64,000 nucleotides of DNA from Achatina immaculata (taxonomy: Eukaryota > Mollusca > Gastropoda > Stylommatophora > Achatinidae). Location of the stretch: the NCBI GenBank assembly GCA_009760885.1, contig CM019696.1, forward strand, positions 43,012,221 to 43,076,220, in the 5' to 3' direction. The translations under genes and the position numbers were made by a program. The notes below the pieces were generated by a model. The model did not search any database, was not told where the DNA came from, and saw only the letters and a list, made by a program, of their open reading frames with translations. Shown in pieces: positions 52,125 through 62,705 of the stretch (position 1 is the first letter of the stretch; every line of letters starts with the position of its first letter).

Positions 52125-54325
52125 GGTTGTGTGTGTGTGTCAGTCTGTAACTTATTCTGTGTGTCTGTCAGTATGTCTGTGTCTCTTATTCTGTGTGTCT
52201 GTCAATTTATGTCTCTTATTCTGTGTGTCTGTTAGTTTGTGTTTCTTATTCTGTGTCTGTCAATTTGTGTCTCTTTTCTATGTGTCTCTCAGTCTGTCTC
52301 TTTTTTCTGTGTATCTCCTAGTCTGTATCTGTCTGTAACACTTATTCTGTGTATCTCCTAGTCTGTATCTGTCTGTAACACTTATTCTGTGTATCTTCTA
52401 GTCTGTATCTGTCTGTAACACTTATTCTGTACGGCTATTAGTCTTTGTCTCTTATTCTGTGTATCTGTTAGTCTATATCTTTTATTCTGTGTATCTGTTA
52501 GTCTATATCTTTTATTCTGTGTATCTGTTAGTCTGTATCTGTTATTTTGAGTATCTGTTAGTCTGTATCTTTTATTTTGAGTATCTGTTAGTTTGTATCT
52601 TTTATTTTGAGTATCTGTTAGTCTGTATCTTTTATTCTGTGTATCTGTTAGTCTGTATCTTTTATTCTGTGTATCTGTTAGTTTGTATCTATTATTCTGT
52701 ATATCTGTTAGTTTGTATCTCTTATTATGTGTATCTGTTAGTCTGTCTCTTATTCTGTGTATCTGTTAGTCTGTATCTTTTATTCTGTGTATCTGTTAGT
52801 TTGTATCTCTTATTGTGGGTATCTGTTAGTTTGTATCTCTTATTCTGTGTATCTGTTAGTCTGTCTCTTATTCTGTGTATCTGTTAGTCTGTCTCTTATT
52901 CTGTGTATCTGTTAGTCTGTCTCTCTTATTCTGTGTATCTGTTAGTTTGTATCTCTTATTCTGTGTATCTGTTAGTTTGTATCTTTTTTTGTTAGTTTGT
53001 ATCTTTTTTTCTGTGTATCTGTTAATTTGTGTCTCTTATTCTGTGTATCTATTAGTTTGTATCTCTTATTGTGGGTATCTGTTAGTTTGTATCTTTTTTT
53101 GTTAGTTTGTATCTTTTTTTCTGTGTATCTGTTAATTTGTGTCTCTTATTCTGTGTATCTATTAGTTTGTATCTCTTATTGTGGGTATCTGTTAGTTTGT
53201 ATCTTTTTTTCTGTGTATCTGTTAGTCTGTATCTTTTTTTGAGTATCTGTTAGTTTGTATCTTTTATTTTGAGTATCTGTTAGTCTGTATCTTTTATTCT
53301 GTGTATCTGTTAGTCTGTATCTTTTATTCTGTGTATCTGTTAGTTTGTATCTATTATTCTGTATATCTGTTAGTTTGTATCTCTTATTATGTGTATCTGT
53401 TAGTCTGTCTCTTATTCTGTGTATCTGTTAGTCTGTATCTTTTATTCTGTGTATCTGTTAGTTTGTATCTCTTATTGTGGGTATCTGTTAGTTTGTATCT
53501 CTTATTCTGTGTATCTGTTAGTCTGTCTCTTATTCTGTGTATCTGTTAGTCTGTCTCTTATTCTGTGTATCTGTTAGTCTGTCTCTCTTATTCTGTGTAT
53601 CTGTTAGTTTGTATCTCTTATTCTGTGTATCTGTTAGTTTGTATCTTTTTTTGTTAGTTTGTATCTTTTTTTCTGTGTATCTGTTAATTTGTGTCTCTTA
53701 TTCTGTGTATCTATTAGTTTGTATCTCTTATTGTGGGTATCTGTTAGTTTGTATCTTTTTTTGTTAGTTTGTATCTTTTTTTCTGTGTATCTGTTAATTT
53801 GTGTCTCTTATTCTGTGTATCTATTAGTTTGTATCTCTTATTGTGGGTATCTGTTAGTTTGTATCTTTTATTCTGTGTATCTGTTAGTCTGTATCTTTTA
53901 TTCTGTGTATCTGTTAGTTTGTATCTCTTATTCTGTGTATCTGTTAGTTTGTATCTCTTATTCTGTGTATCTGTTAGTTTGTATCTCTTATTCTGTGTAT
54001 CTGTTAGTCTGTGTCTCTTATTCTGTGTATCTGTTAGTTTGTATCTCTTATTCTGTGTATCTGTTAGTTTGTATCTCTTATTCTGTGTATCTGTTAGTTT
54101 GTATCTCTTATTCTGTGTATCTGTTAGTTTGTATCTCTTATTCTGTGTATCTGTTAGTTTGTATCTCTTATTCTGTGTGTCTATTAATCTGTCTCTTATT
54201 CCGCGTGTTTGCTAGTCTGTATTTCGTATTCTGTGTTTCTTTTAGTCTGTGTCTCTCATTTTTTCTCTCTGTTAGTCTGTACTCCTATTCTGTGTGTCTG
54301 TTAGTCTGTACTCCTATTCTGTGTG
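52125..54325. repeat. 30-bp tandem array, about 72 copies, with a 662-bp higher-order repeat
   Basis: The unit TCTGTGTATCTGTTAGTTTG plus TATCTCTTAT is 30 bp (10 codons). The plus frames of up to 245 codons (YLLVCISYSV, 53659-54396) are by-products. A block recurs at 662 bp (52875/53537, 52887/53549), and a sub-block containing TATCTTTTTTTGTTAG recurs at 110 bp (52997/53107, 53659/53769). 662 is not a multiple of 30 because shortened units are included. Confidence 0.93.
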
Positions 54326-54361
54326 TCTGTTGGTCTGAGCATGTGTCTGTCACTCTTTATA

Positions 54362-54512
54362 TACAAATATATATATATATATGTACATATATATGAGAGA
54401 GAGAGAATGTGAAAGAGAAAGAAGGCAATGCCTTTCTTTCTATTTATATTTCTTTTCTCTGTCTATCTTTCTCCCTCCCTCTCTCCCTCCCTCTCTCTCC
54501 CTCTCTCTTAAT
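54362..54512. repeat. AT, GA and CT/CCCT microsatellites
   Basis: (AT)n at 54362-54380, GAGAGAGAGA near 54394, then TCTCCCTCCC-type runs at 54468-54508. The CT-rich run continues on the far side of the CR1-like LINE (56605-56748), so that LINE was inserted within it. Confidence 0.85.
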
Positions 54513-55406
54513 ATTCCTTTCCTCACAGTCAGTGAGGTTTATAACTACATCCGGTCCTTAAAGAACACGAACTCAGCAGGATGTGATGATATTAGTAACA
54601 AGATACTACGCTACGCTGCACCAGTTATCACAGACATACTAACATACTTATACAATTTGTGCATTGACAAACATGATTTTCCTGACGTTTTTAAACTCGC
54701 CAAAGTTTTTCTTGTTAAATCTGGACAGACTAGTGACCTCTCAAACTATATACCCATATCCATTCTGTCATCACTATCTAAACCTCTTGAAAAGCATATA
54801 CGAAAGTTAACACTGCTCCACATGCAAGAAAACAGTCTACTAATAGACAGTCAGTCAGCTTTTAGACCAAATCACTCCTGCCACACAGCATTAATTAAAA
54901 TGACAGAAAGCTGGCTGTCTAATATAAATGATGACAAATTGTGTGGTGCTGTCTTTGTTGATTTTAAGAAAGCCTTCGATATGATTAATCATGAAATTCT
55001 TGCAAAAAAGCTGGAAGGCTATAGATTACACCCTGACCTAATAAAATTTATTACATCTTTTCTCTCAGGTAGAAAACAAATAGTTTGCTTTAGAAACAAA
55101 ATATCTGGCTCGTCTGTGGTTGATACTGGTATTCCTCAAGGCTCCATTATTGGTCCTCTTCTCTTTGCTACCTATATTAACAACTTACCACTATATTTAA
55201 AGCACTCTTCATGTGATCTTTTTGCTGATGACTGTACTGTTTACAATAGTGACTATGACATCAGTAAACTACAGGCAACGCTCCAAAATGATATAAACAG
55301 TTTGATTAAATGGAGTAATAAAAATGGTATGTTGATAAACACCAAAACAAACAAACAAACAAGCAAAATCCATGCTCATCACTACAAGACAGAAACTGCA
55401 GAATGA
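54513..55406 (+). pseudogene. CR1-like reverse transcriptase, catalytic motifs intact
   Basis: The open frame holds all main RT motifs: IPFLTVSEVYNYIRSLKN, AGCDDISNKILRYAAPVI, DVFKLAKVFLVKSG, NYIPISILSSLSKPLEKHI, SQSAFRPNHSCHTALIK, VDFKKAFDMINHEIL (motif A), GIPQGSIIGPLLFATYINNL (motif B) and CDLFADDCTVYNSD (motif C, FADD intact). Any start codon at 54381 lies in flanking microsatellite DNA, so the true N-terminus is lost. The frame ends after an (AAAC)n expansion at about 55345-55365 shifts it. Confidence 0.88.
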
Positions 55407-55439
55407 AACAAAAACTGCACTACAGCAATAGAAAATGTT

Positions 55440-56048
55440 CATGAACATAAAACTCTAAGACTCATCATTGATCAGCATTTAACTTGGAATCCTCACGTAC
55501 ATAACCTAACAAATTTGATTGCACAGAAAGTTTACCAATTAGCCAAAATTAAACAATTTATCGACAAAGACACAAGAAGTATATACTACATATCACACGT
55601 ACAAACACACTTAGATTACTGTTCCACAATCTGGGACGCATGCTCAGTCTCAAACACAAAAAGGCTCCACTCACTTCACAAGCGAGCATTAAATCTTATT
55701 TGTGACAAACACCCAGTACAGACTGTAGATCAACACAAACAACTCAAAATTCTACCCCTCAAAAATAGAATCATTTTTAACAAAGTTAAGTTTGTTCACA
55801 GAATTCTATCGCACAATGCTCCTCCTTACTTGTGGTCACTGTTTACGTATAATACTAAACATAGCCAGCGTTTAAAAAACTGTCTTCTTCCTAAACCCAG
55901 GATTGATCTATACAAGAAAAGCCTTGCATACTCTGCAGTACAGCTCTGGAACACCCTCCCCTACAATTTAAAATCCATTGGTAATACTTCATCCTTTAAC
56001 TCAAACCTGTTTCGTTTTTTACTTGCTTGTAATTATATGCCTCCATAG
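55440..56048 (+). pseudogene. CR1-like LINE C-terminal domain
   Basis: After frameshifts at 55360-55430, the C-terminal part is open: LRLIIDQHLTWNPHVHNLTN, LIAQKVYQLAKIKQFIDKD, HVQTHLDYCSTIWDA, LHSLHKRALNLICDKHP, FNKVKFVHRILSHNAPPYL, LAYSAVQLWNTLP and the natural stop. The motifs LGV/LII-D-x-x-L-T-W, LDYC..W, LHKRA and LWNTLP are common to CR1/Jockey-type ORF2. Copy 1 lacks this domain. Confidence 0.85.
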
Positions 56049-56334
56049 AATAACCAGCACTCTCTCAACCCATGACTCGCCAACCATCAAGTACCAAAAT
56101 GACATAGTTCGAAAAGCAACGTGTTAGATATTGTTAGAAATTATTTTAATATTTGTTAAAAAACATATGTTAGAAGATCTGTATTTACAATGTATTTTTG
56201 TTTATGTATATGTCTTTGTGTGTATGTATGCGTGAGAGCTATTTTATTAGGTTAATTACTTCTTCTATTTTACTTTGAATGTAATAGTTAAATCTTACAC
56301 TCTTTTGATATGTTTTTTTTCTAATTTAATTTGT

Positions 56335-56488
56335 ATATTTGTATATACAAGACATCGTTGATGATCTGGAAATGGATGCAGCAGAAGCAGGCCATCTTGC
56401 TCACAACCGAGAGGCCTACAGGAGTGCTGTTTGGGAGGCAAAGTTCCGCAAGGGACATGCAAAGGAATGAATGAATGAATATTTGTAT
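56335..56488 (+). mobile_element. Nested RTE-type LINE 3' fragment with 10-bp target duplication
   Basis: The TSD ATATTTGTAT is at 56335-56344 and 56479-56488. The inserted 134 bp encode the last codons of the RTE family at 59152-60355 (QDIVDDLEMDAAEAGHLAHN, REAYRSAVWEAKFRKGHAKE, stop) and end in the GGAATGAATGAAT tail. It lies in the CR1-like 3' UTR, so it is younger than that element. Confidence 0.9.
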
Positions 56489-56604
56489 TAAATCGAGTGT
56501 GTGGGAAGAATGAAAGATGGAGTGATGAAGGGCAGAATGTAAGACGGGCCTGCGTGCCCAATTCTTTACCCCTTAAAAATAAAGATTATTCATTCATTCA
56601 TTCT

Positions 56605-56697
56605 CCCTCTATCTCTCCCTCTCTCTCTCCCTCTTCCTCTCTCTTTCTCTCTCATTCTCTCTCCGTCTCTCTCTCCCTCTCTTTCTCCTTCTCTCTC

Positions 56698-56733
<36 letters not shown>

Positions 56734-56750
56734 TCTCTCTCTCACCTGCA
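56605..56750. repeat. CT-rich microsatellite ending in a splice-acceptor-like CACCTGCAG
   Basis: TCTCCCTCTATC-type repeats end with CTCTCTCACCTGCAG, immediately followed by the SGNH copy 2. A long pyrimidine tract plus CAG is what a 3' splice site looks like; this may be chance. Confidence 0.7.
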
Positions 56751-56755
56751 GTCAA

Positions 56756-57830
56756 ACTAAAATTAACGTGAACAAATTACGGAGCAAATTCCCATTCACA
56801 AAATCAGGGACACAGTGCACCACATTTAATAATTAGGGATTCTCTGCTAAAGGGCGGATATGGTGAACGGATGTCCATAGCAGACGAAGAGACTGTCTCA
56901 GTAGTTGCAGTGCCGGGAGCTGGTATTGTGAAAATAACGCAAACACTGAGAAGTTTTAATATAGACCAGGGCGTCAGGAAAATCTCCGTACATGTTGGCA
57001 TAAATGTCAGCATGAATGGCCAGAACATCAGATGTTCCGACATGCAGGCTTTGACTTCCGCCATCAAGGAAAAGTATCCGACTGCAGCCATCTTCCTATC
57101 TTCCATCATTCCACCCTGCTCCGGTCCTGGACGCCGCCTGGTAGACATCAACAACAAGGCACTTCAGTCATACTGTCGTGTTAACAACATTGTCTTCATA
57201 GACCACACTGTGTTCTTCATCTCAGCCTCTGGTGCCCCGAAGAAACGGATGTACAGGGACCACATACATACATCAAAACTTGGTACCAGCATCCTTGCCA
57301 AAAATCTAAAGTTTCCAGAACGTACACTACAGAAAGACGTGGTACAGCTGGATGTCCACAAACAACACCCACATCCAACAAAAAAACCCCATAAAGCCAG
57401 CTCTACTCCGAGCACTAAAACCAAAGGGACCTCCAAATCTACACCACCTGTTCCACAGCAAACTACCGACTATGACACATTGTTTCCACCCCTACCCTCA
57501 CGTCAGCCTCAGACGGTCAGACGAGCTGATACGAGCGTCAACAACGTCAGGATTCTTCCTCAGTCACACAGCTCATTGGAAGAGCTCAACACACAAGCAC
57601 TTTCCATGCAACATCCTCAAAGAAATCTGGAGCTGCAGTATTTGCTGCAATTTAGCCCTGCAGCCTTGAGTCATGCCTATATGTTATCTCTGCATAATTC
57701 ACATGGCATGGTACCTTACAGACACCACATGCCTTAGACTGATGGCAATATCATCGTGATACATTACAAACTGAAACCTTCAACCCGCAATGTCAAAAAA
57801 AGAATTATTACTCAGCAAGACATAGTGACT
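56756..57830 (+). mobile_element. SGNH-esterase element, copy 2, 5'-truncated
   Basis: Matches the complement of 13893-14965. It begins abruptly after the CT tract and ends with ACTCAGCAAGACATAGTG, exactly where copy 1 also stops matching (13893). The shared right boundary suggests a real element edge. A TTTTTTTTTTTCTT run follows at 57837. Confidence 0.75.
56871..57737 (+). pseudogene. SGNH/GDSL-esterase domain protein, long open frame with damaged catalytic blocks
   Basis: A 288-codon open frame, the longest non-repetitive one in the window. Just upstream, in frame, is block I reading LIIRDSLLKGGYGERM, where copy 1 has ISGDSLLKGG, so the GDS glycine is Arg. Then come VVAVPGAGIVKI, ISVHVGINVSMNGQNIR (block III GxND is GINV, where copy 1 has GIND), IFLSSIIPPCSGPGRRLVD, VFFISASGAPKKRMYRDHIH (block V D-x-x-H intact) and a Pro/Ser/Thr/Gln-rich C-terminus (TKTKGTSKSTPPVPQQTTDY). 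SGNH enzymes cleave ester bonds; with the Asn-Asp block damaged, activity is doubtful. The N-terminal coiled coil is absent. Confidence 0.75.
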
Positions 57831-58275
57831 GATATTTTTTTTTTTCTTAAGTTTATTTAGAATTCTTTACGTTTTATTATTGCCTTTTATTTCTTGCCCC
57901 TTTTCTTTTCTACCTATTTTTCTCATTCTTGTTAACTTTCTATAGGTCCTTGCAGTTTGTGAGGTGTATCTGTTTGTGTGTGAGAACTATATTAAAAATT
58001 ACTCCACTTAGTGAATTCGCATATTTCAGCTTTTAATTATTCAGTAGTTAGGCGTGTCTCTCTTTCAGTAAAGACGAGCCATAAAAGTTCCAGGTGCAGA
58101 AGATTAACTGAACATATGATAAAGAAAGTTCTGGTGGGACAAGCTTGAAGAAACATATGATAAAGTTCTGGGGGGACAAGATTGATTGAAAATATGATAA
58201 AGAAAGTTTCTGGATTCAGATAAAAAAAAAGGATAAAGATACAGAATATTTGTGACAATATGATAGTGTATTAAA
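57831..58275. other. T-rich unique stretch
   Basis: No gene recognised. A loose repeat of CATATGATAAAGAAAGTTCT with GGGGGACAAG occurs three times at 58110-58215. Confidence 0.5.
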
Positions 58276-58505
58276 TAAGAGAATAAGTTCATTTCTACAG
58301 GTAAGGCAATACATTAAATAAGAGAATAAGTTCATTTCTACAGGTAAGGCAATACATTAAATAAGAGAATAAGTTCCTTTCTACAGGTAAGGTAAGGTAA
58401 AGGTAATCCCGTCGTTCCTTAGAGGCAATACATTAAATAAGAAATTAGTTCCTGCCTACAGCTACTACAGTATATTAAATAAGAGAATAAGTTCCTTCCC
58501 ACAAT
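58276..58505. repeat. 43-bp tandem repeat, about 4 copies
   Basis: ATAAGAGAATAAGTTCATTT plus CTACAGGTAAGGCAATACATTAA repeats, interrupted by GGTAAGGTAAAGGTAATCCC and GTCGTTCCTTAGAGGC at about 58388-58424. Confidence 0.75.
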
Positions 58506-58739
58506 TATGACAGTACGTTACAATGTGGAAAAGAAATGAAAAGATAGAGTACACTCCTCTTTCAGTTAATCATAGTAAATATAATTCTGTTCCCATTTCT
58601 TACACTTTGACCAACTGTTCGTCTCATTTTGACACTCTGCACACACTACCCACATATGCAGAAAAGGAGCTGTCACAACCAGCAGAGACAAGTTTTAAAA
58701 CAATATCAGTGTACAGGCAAAGAAGTTGGCAAAAGTAAA

Positions 58740-58985
58740 ATATCACTGACAAAAATATGATATCAGTTGACATAAACATGACATTATTTGACAAAATATG
58801 GCATAAGTTGACATAAGGATGACATTAGTTGACAAAATATGACATCAGTTGACACAAGCATGACATTAGTTGACAAAATATGACATCAGTTGACATAAGC
58901 ATGACATTAGTTGACAAAATATGACATCAGTTGACACAAATAAGATATCATTTGACACAAGTAAGACATTACTGTGTGATAATAA
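58740..58985. repeat. 41-bp tandem array, about 5 copies
   Basis: Unit GACATCAGTTGACATAAGCA plus TGACATTAGTTGACAAAATAT. Confidence 0.85.
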
Positions 58986-59039
58986 GTAACAAAAAAGTTA
59001 GTACAAAAGTAAAATCCACACTAATATCACCCCACAAAA

Positions 59040-59151
59040 TAGAGTAAACAGAAATAAAATATCATCATGTCAGTATATTACTCAAAAAAAATATTGCCAT
59101 GTCAGTATAAGTTACTAAAATAAAATATCACCATGTCAATATAAGTTCATT
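59040..59151. repeat. 34-bp tandem array, left remnant
   Basis: About three units of ATAAAATATCACCATGTCAG plus TATAAGTTACTAAA precede the RTE insertion; the array continues at 60370. Confidence 0.8.
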
Positions 59152-60355
59152 CATTCATTTGCATGTCCCTTGCGGAACTTTGCCTCCCTAACAGCTCTCC
59201 TGTAGGCATCTTGGTTGTGAGCAAGATGGCTTGCTGCTGATGCATCCATTTGCAGATTATCAACGATGTCTTGCACCCATCTTCGCCTTGGTCTTCTCTT
59301 TCTTTTTCCCATTATGTACCCTTCCAAGACGGAAGAAGAACTCTTCTGTAGAATTTACATTAAAAATCATTTATGTGTTTCTCAGCTGTTTTGTTAAGTG
59401 TCCAAGTCTCACAGGCATATGTTGCGATGGGAAAGATGCATGCCCTTAAAAACCATATATTTATAGTTCTGTCTGTTCCTCTCCACAGATTCTTTAGTTG
59501 TTTTACTTTCTGAAGAGTGATAGATGTCCACCTTTTGATTTCCCTCATTGTATCTCAATTATTAGTTAGTAGTGATCCAAGATATTCAAAACTCTCCACT
59601 TCTTCCAGTTTTTCCTCATTGATACGTATATCAGTTGCCTTATTTGTTTTATCAGTTGTCATCAATTTAGTTTTCTTTGCATTAAGATAGAGGTTTTGCT
59701 CTTCACTATTCTTACAGACTGGCATAATTAGTTTTTCCATTCCTTTTTGTGTTGTGGACAGTAATACTGTGTTATCAGCATATCTAATCTCTGGTATTTC
59801 ATAACCTCCAATTGTTATGGCATTGTAATATTCTTTGTCTACATCTTGACTAACATTCCTCATTATATTTTTAGTATATAAGTTAAATAAGTAAGGTGAC
59901 AAAATGCACCCCTGGCGGACCCCTTGTTTTATGTCAAACCAAGTTGTTGTTTCACCATTTATTCTTACTGCTGCTTGTTGGTCTAGATACAGCAGTGATG
60001 TTAATTGTATCAAATGTGTTGGAAATCCCAATTTTTCCATTATTTCCCAAAGTTTCTGGTGTTGTACACAATTACATGCCTTTGAGTAGTCTATAAAAGA
60101 TAAATATAGATTCACATTAAACTCTCTGCATTTCTGTATTATTAATCTTATATTGAATATATGATCTCTTGATCCTCTTCCTTGCCTGAAGCCAGCTTTT
60201 ACCATATTGACTTCTTCTTCTGTTTCCTTACGAAGTCTACCCATTATGGTTTTTAACAGAATTTTACTGGCATGACTAATCAGGGCAACAGTTCTGTAGT
60301 TTGTGCATAATTTCAGGTTACCCTTTTTTGGCAGTGGTATGAGTATAGTTCTTTT
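59152..60355 (-). mobile_element. RTE-type LINE (second family), 5'-truncated, inserted in the 34-bp array
   Basis: The plus strand starts with the CATTCATTCATTTG tail, and the element runs on the minus strand to about 60355. It contains RT motifs B and C, the thumb and the C-terminal end (same 3' end as 24745-25162 and 56345-56478). The 34-bp array is present on both sides. A target duplication is not clear (AAGTT at both sides). Confidence 0.85.
59360..60244 (-). pseudogene. RTE-type reverse transcriptase, YADN in place of YADD
   Basis: 60244-59555 is open for 229 codons: VKAGFRQGRGSRDHIFNIR, LYLSFIDYSKACNCVQHQKL (motif A; the first Asp is kept, AFD has become ACN), FDIKQGVRQGCILSPYLFN (motif B), IPEIRYADNTVLLST (motif C: the second Asp is Asn) and FEYLGSLLTNN. 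After a stop or frameshift at 59550, the thumb continues in 59548-59360: REIKRWTSITLQKVKQLKNL and YACETWTLNKTAEKHIN. Changes in both motif A and motif C make it inactive. Confidence 0.88.
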
Positions 60356-60369
60356 TCATTTTATGCAAG

Positions 60370-60850
60370 TTAAATAAGAAAGATGACAAGTTACGAAAAT
60401 AAAATATCATCATATCAGTATAAGTTACGAAAATAAAATATCATCATATCAGTATAAGTTACTAAAATAAAATATCATCATATCAGTATAAGTTACTAAA
60501 ATAAAATATCACCATGTCAGTATAAGTTACTAAAATAAAATATCACCATGTCAGTATAAGTTACTAAAATAAAATATCACCATGTCAGTATAAGTTACTA
60601 AAATAAAATATCATCATATCAGTATAAGTTACTAAAATAAAATATCATCATATCAGTATAAGTTACTAAAATAAAATATCATCATATCAGTATAAGTTAC
60701 TAAAATAAAATATCATCATATCAGTATAAGTTACTAAAATAAAATATCATTATGTCAGTATAAGTTACTAAAATAAAATATCATCATATCAGTATAAGTT
60801 ACTAAAATAAAATATCATTATGTCAGTATAAGTTACTAAAATAATATCAA
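60370..60850. repeat. 34-bp tandem array, about 14 copies
   Basis: Unit AGTTACTAAAATAAAATATC plus ATCATATCAGTATA, with two versions (ATCATATCAG and ACCATGTCAG) that occur in runs. Confidence 0.92.
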
Positions 60851-60954
60851 ACTGAGGAAATAACTTTACCAAAACTAAGATGGCAAGTTGTTGATGCAAG
60901 TAAAGAACATTAGATATCAACTTACAGAAATTGGCTGAAAAAAAAGTAATACAT

Positions 60955-61705
60955 GAACCTGTAAAATTAGTTCACCAAAATCAGGTAAAAGTAGAGAAAA
61001 AAATTCAACAAAATAAGGTAAAAGTGAAGAATGTAGTTCAACAAAATGAAGTAACAGTAGAGGAAGTAGTTTAAAAAAATCAGGTAAAAATAGAGAGAGT
61101 ATTTAAACAAAATCAGGTAAAAGTAGAGAAAAAAGTTCAACAAAATAGGTTAAAGTGAAGAAAGTAGTTCAGCAAAATCAGGTAAAAGTAGAGAAAGGAG
61201 TTCAACAAAATAGGTTAAAGTGAAGAAAGTAGTTCAACAAAATTTGGTAAAAATGGATAAAAATTCAACAGAATAACGTAAAAGTTGAGGACAAAGTTCA
61301 ACAATAATAAGGTAAAAGTAAAGGAAGAAATTCAGGAAAATAAGGCAAAAATGAATATTAAAGCTCAATAAAATAAGATAAAAATACATAAAGAAGACCA
61401 ACAAAATAAATTAAAAATCAAGGAAGAAGTTCAACAAAATAAGGTAAAAGTAGAGAAAGAACCTCACTGAAATAAGGTAAAAATAGAGGAAGACGGTCAA
61501 CAAAATAAAATTCATCAAAATAAGGTAAAAGTAGAGGAAGTTCAACAAAATAAAGTAAAAGTAGAGGAAATTCAACAAAATAAGGTAAAAGTAGAGGAAG
61601 TTCAACAAAATAAGGTAAAAGTAGAGAAAGTTCAACAAAATAAGGTAAAAGTAGAGGAAGTTCAACAAAATAAGGTAAAAGTAGAGGAAGTTCAACAAAA
61701 TAGTG
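60955..61705. repeat. 30-bp array, degenerate to the left, regular to the right
   Basis: 61520-61705 has regular units of GAAGTTCAACAAAATAAGGT plus AAAAGTAGAG (30 bp); 60955-61520 has older, irregular versions. The minus frames LLPYFVELPL and YLILLNFLYF are by-products of the 10-codon unit. Confidence 0.88.
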
Positions 61706-62030
61706 GCAACTGGCATACAAAATGTGCACAAAAAGCACAAAAGCCTGCAGATGTGTTATGTCTGACATGAAAACTAGATAGCAGAAATCATTAAACAACA
61801 AGAAACAATATGAAGCGAAGGCTGAGAACATAATAACGTGAAGTAAACGTTGAGAACATAACAATGTGAAGTAAAAGTTGATAACATTACAGTGCTAAGT
61901 AAAAGTTAGTAGTAATGTGAAGTGAAAGTTGAGAATAGAGAAAATGGGAAGTGGTCAAGGAATGACATAATCGAGAAAGTGTAAATGTTTACACACTACA
62001 AAATTTTGCAAAGTTCTATGACTCCAAGAT
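61706..62030. other. Unique stretch with diverged short repeats
   Basis: GTGAAGTAAAAGTTGAGAAC recurs loosely about four times at 61830-61935. No gene recognised. Confidence 0.5.
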
Positions 62031-62215
62031 CTTACTCTCGTGTTTCTGACTCCAAGATCTTTCTTCTGTGTTCCTGACTCCAAGATCTTTCTTCTGTGTT
62101 CCTGACTCCAAGATCTTTCTCCTGTGTTCCTGACTCCAAGATCTTCTCCTGTGTTCCTGACTCCAAGATCTTTCTTCTGTGTTCCTGACTCCAAGATCTT
62201 TCTCCTATGCTCCTG
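62031..62215. repeat. 28-bp tandem array, about 6 copies
   Basis: Unit CTGACTCCAAGATCTTTCTT plus CTGTGTTC. Confidence 0.9.
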
Positions 62216-62544
62216 GTCTTGTCCTACCTGTTACTCATCTGTTCAAGGTAACAACAAAGTCCTGGACACAAATTAATCTATCCAGAGTGCTTTTTTGCCA
62301 ACACATCTAAAAAGTACACTCTGACAGTATTGTTATTTTTTTGTGATCAGTGTCATCACATGTGGAAAGAAAAAAAAACTTTCCTTTAGTGTTTTATATA
62401 TATATATTGTTATGTTTCATTTCTAACCGTACAAGTTGGGAAAGCAATGTTGTATGTTGTAATTCTGCAGGATATTTCCACTGTTAGGAATATCAAACTG
62501 ATTGTCTGTAGCGGCATTTTTCTCTTTCTGAGATCTGAACATAT
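62216..62544. other. Unique stretch
   Basis: No gene, RNA or repeat recognised apart from a short (AT)n at 62397-62409. Confidence 0.5.
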
Positions 62545-62690
62545 TATCTGTAATGCAAAGATATTTTCTGTGATGTTAAGATATTATCAATAATGTGAAG
62601 ATATTTTCTGTGATGTTAAGATATTATCAATAATGTGAAGATATGTCCTGTGATGTTAAGATATTATCAGTGATAGGAAGATATCATGTT
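62545..62690. repeat. 39-bp tandem repeat, about 3 copies
   Basis: AGATATTTTCTGTGATGTTA plus AGATATTATCAATAATGTGA, repeated about three times. Confidence 0.8.
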
Positions 62691-62705
62691 TCGTTAATTT
62701 AATAA

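Larger units (their letters stand above)
54513..56604 (+). mobile_element. CR1/Jockey-superfamily LINE, copy 2, 5'-truncated
   Basis: Plus strand: RT (54513-55400), C-terminal domain (55440-56048) and 3' UTR to about 56604. It ends with CAGAATGTAAGACGGGCCTG, ATAAAGATTATTCATTCATT; the shared 3' block AGACGGGCCTG...GCCCAATTCTT links it to copy 1 (6085-9197). CT-rich DNA flanks both ends. The endonuclease is missing. An RTE fragment is nested in the 3' UTR. Confidence 0.85.

Noticed and set aside
53659..54396. A 245-codon Tyr/Leu/Val-rich frame that resembles a membrane protein
   Set aside because: It is the 10-codon translation of the 30-bp array. Another frame is open over the same DNA. The hydrophobic look comes from the T-rich unit.
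58388..58424. GGTAAGGTAAAGGTAATCCC block as a tRNA-derived SINE
   Set aside because: I could not find A and B box promoter motifs, a tRNA-like fold or a second copy in the window.
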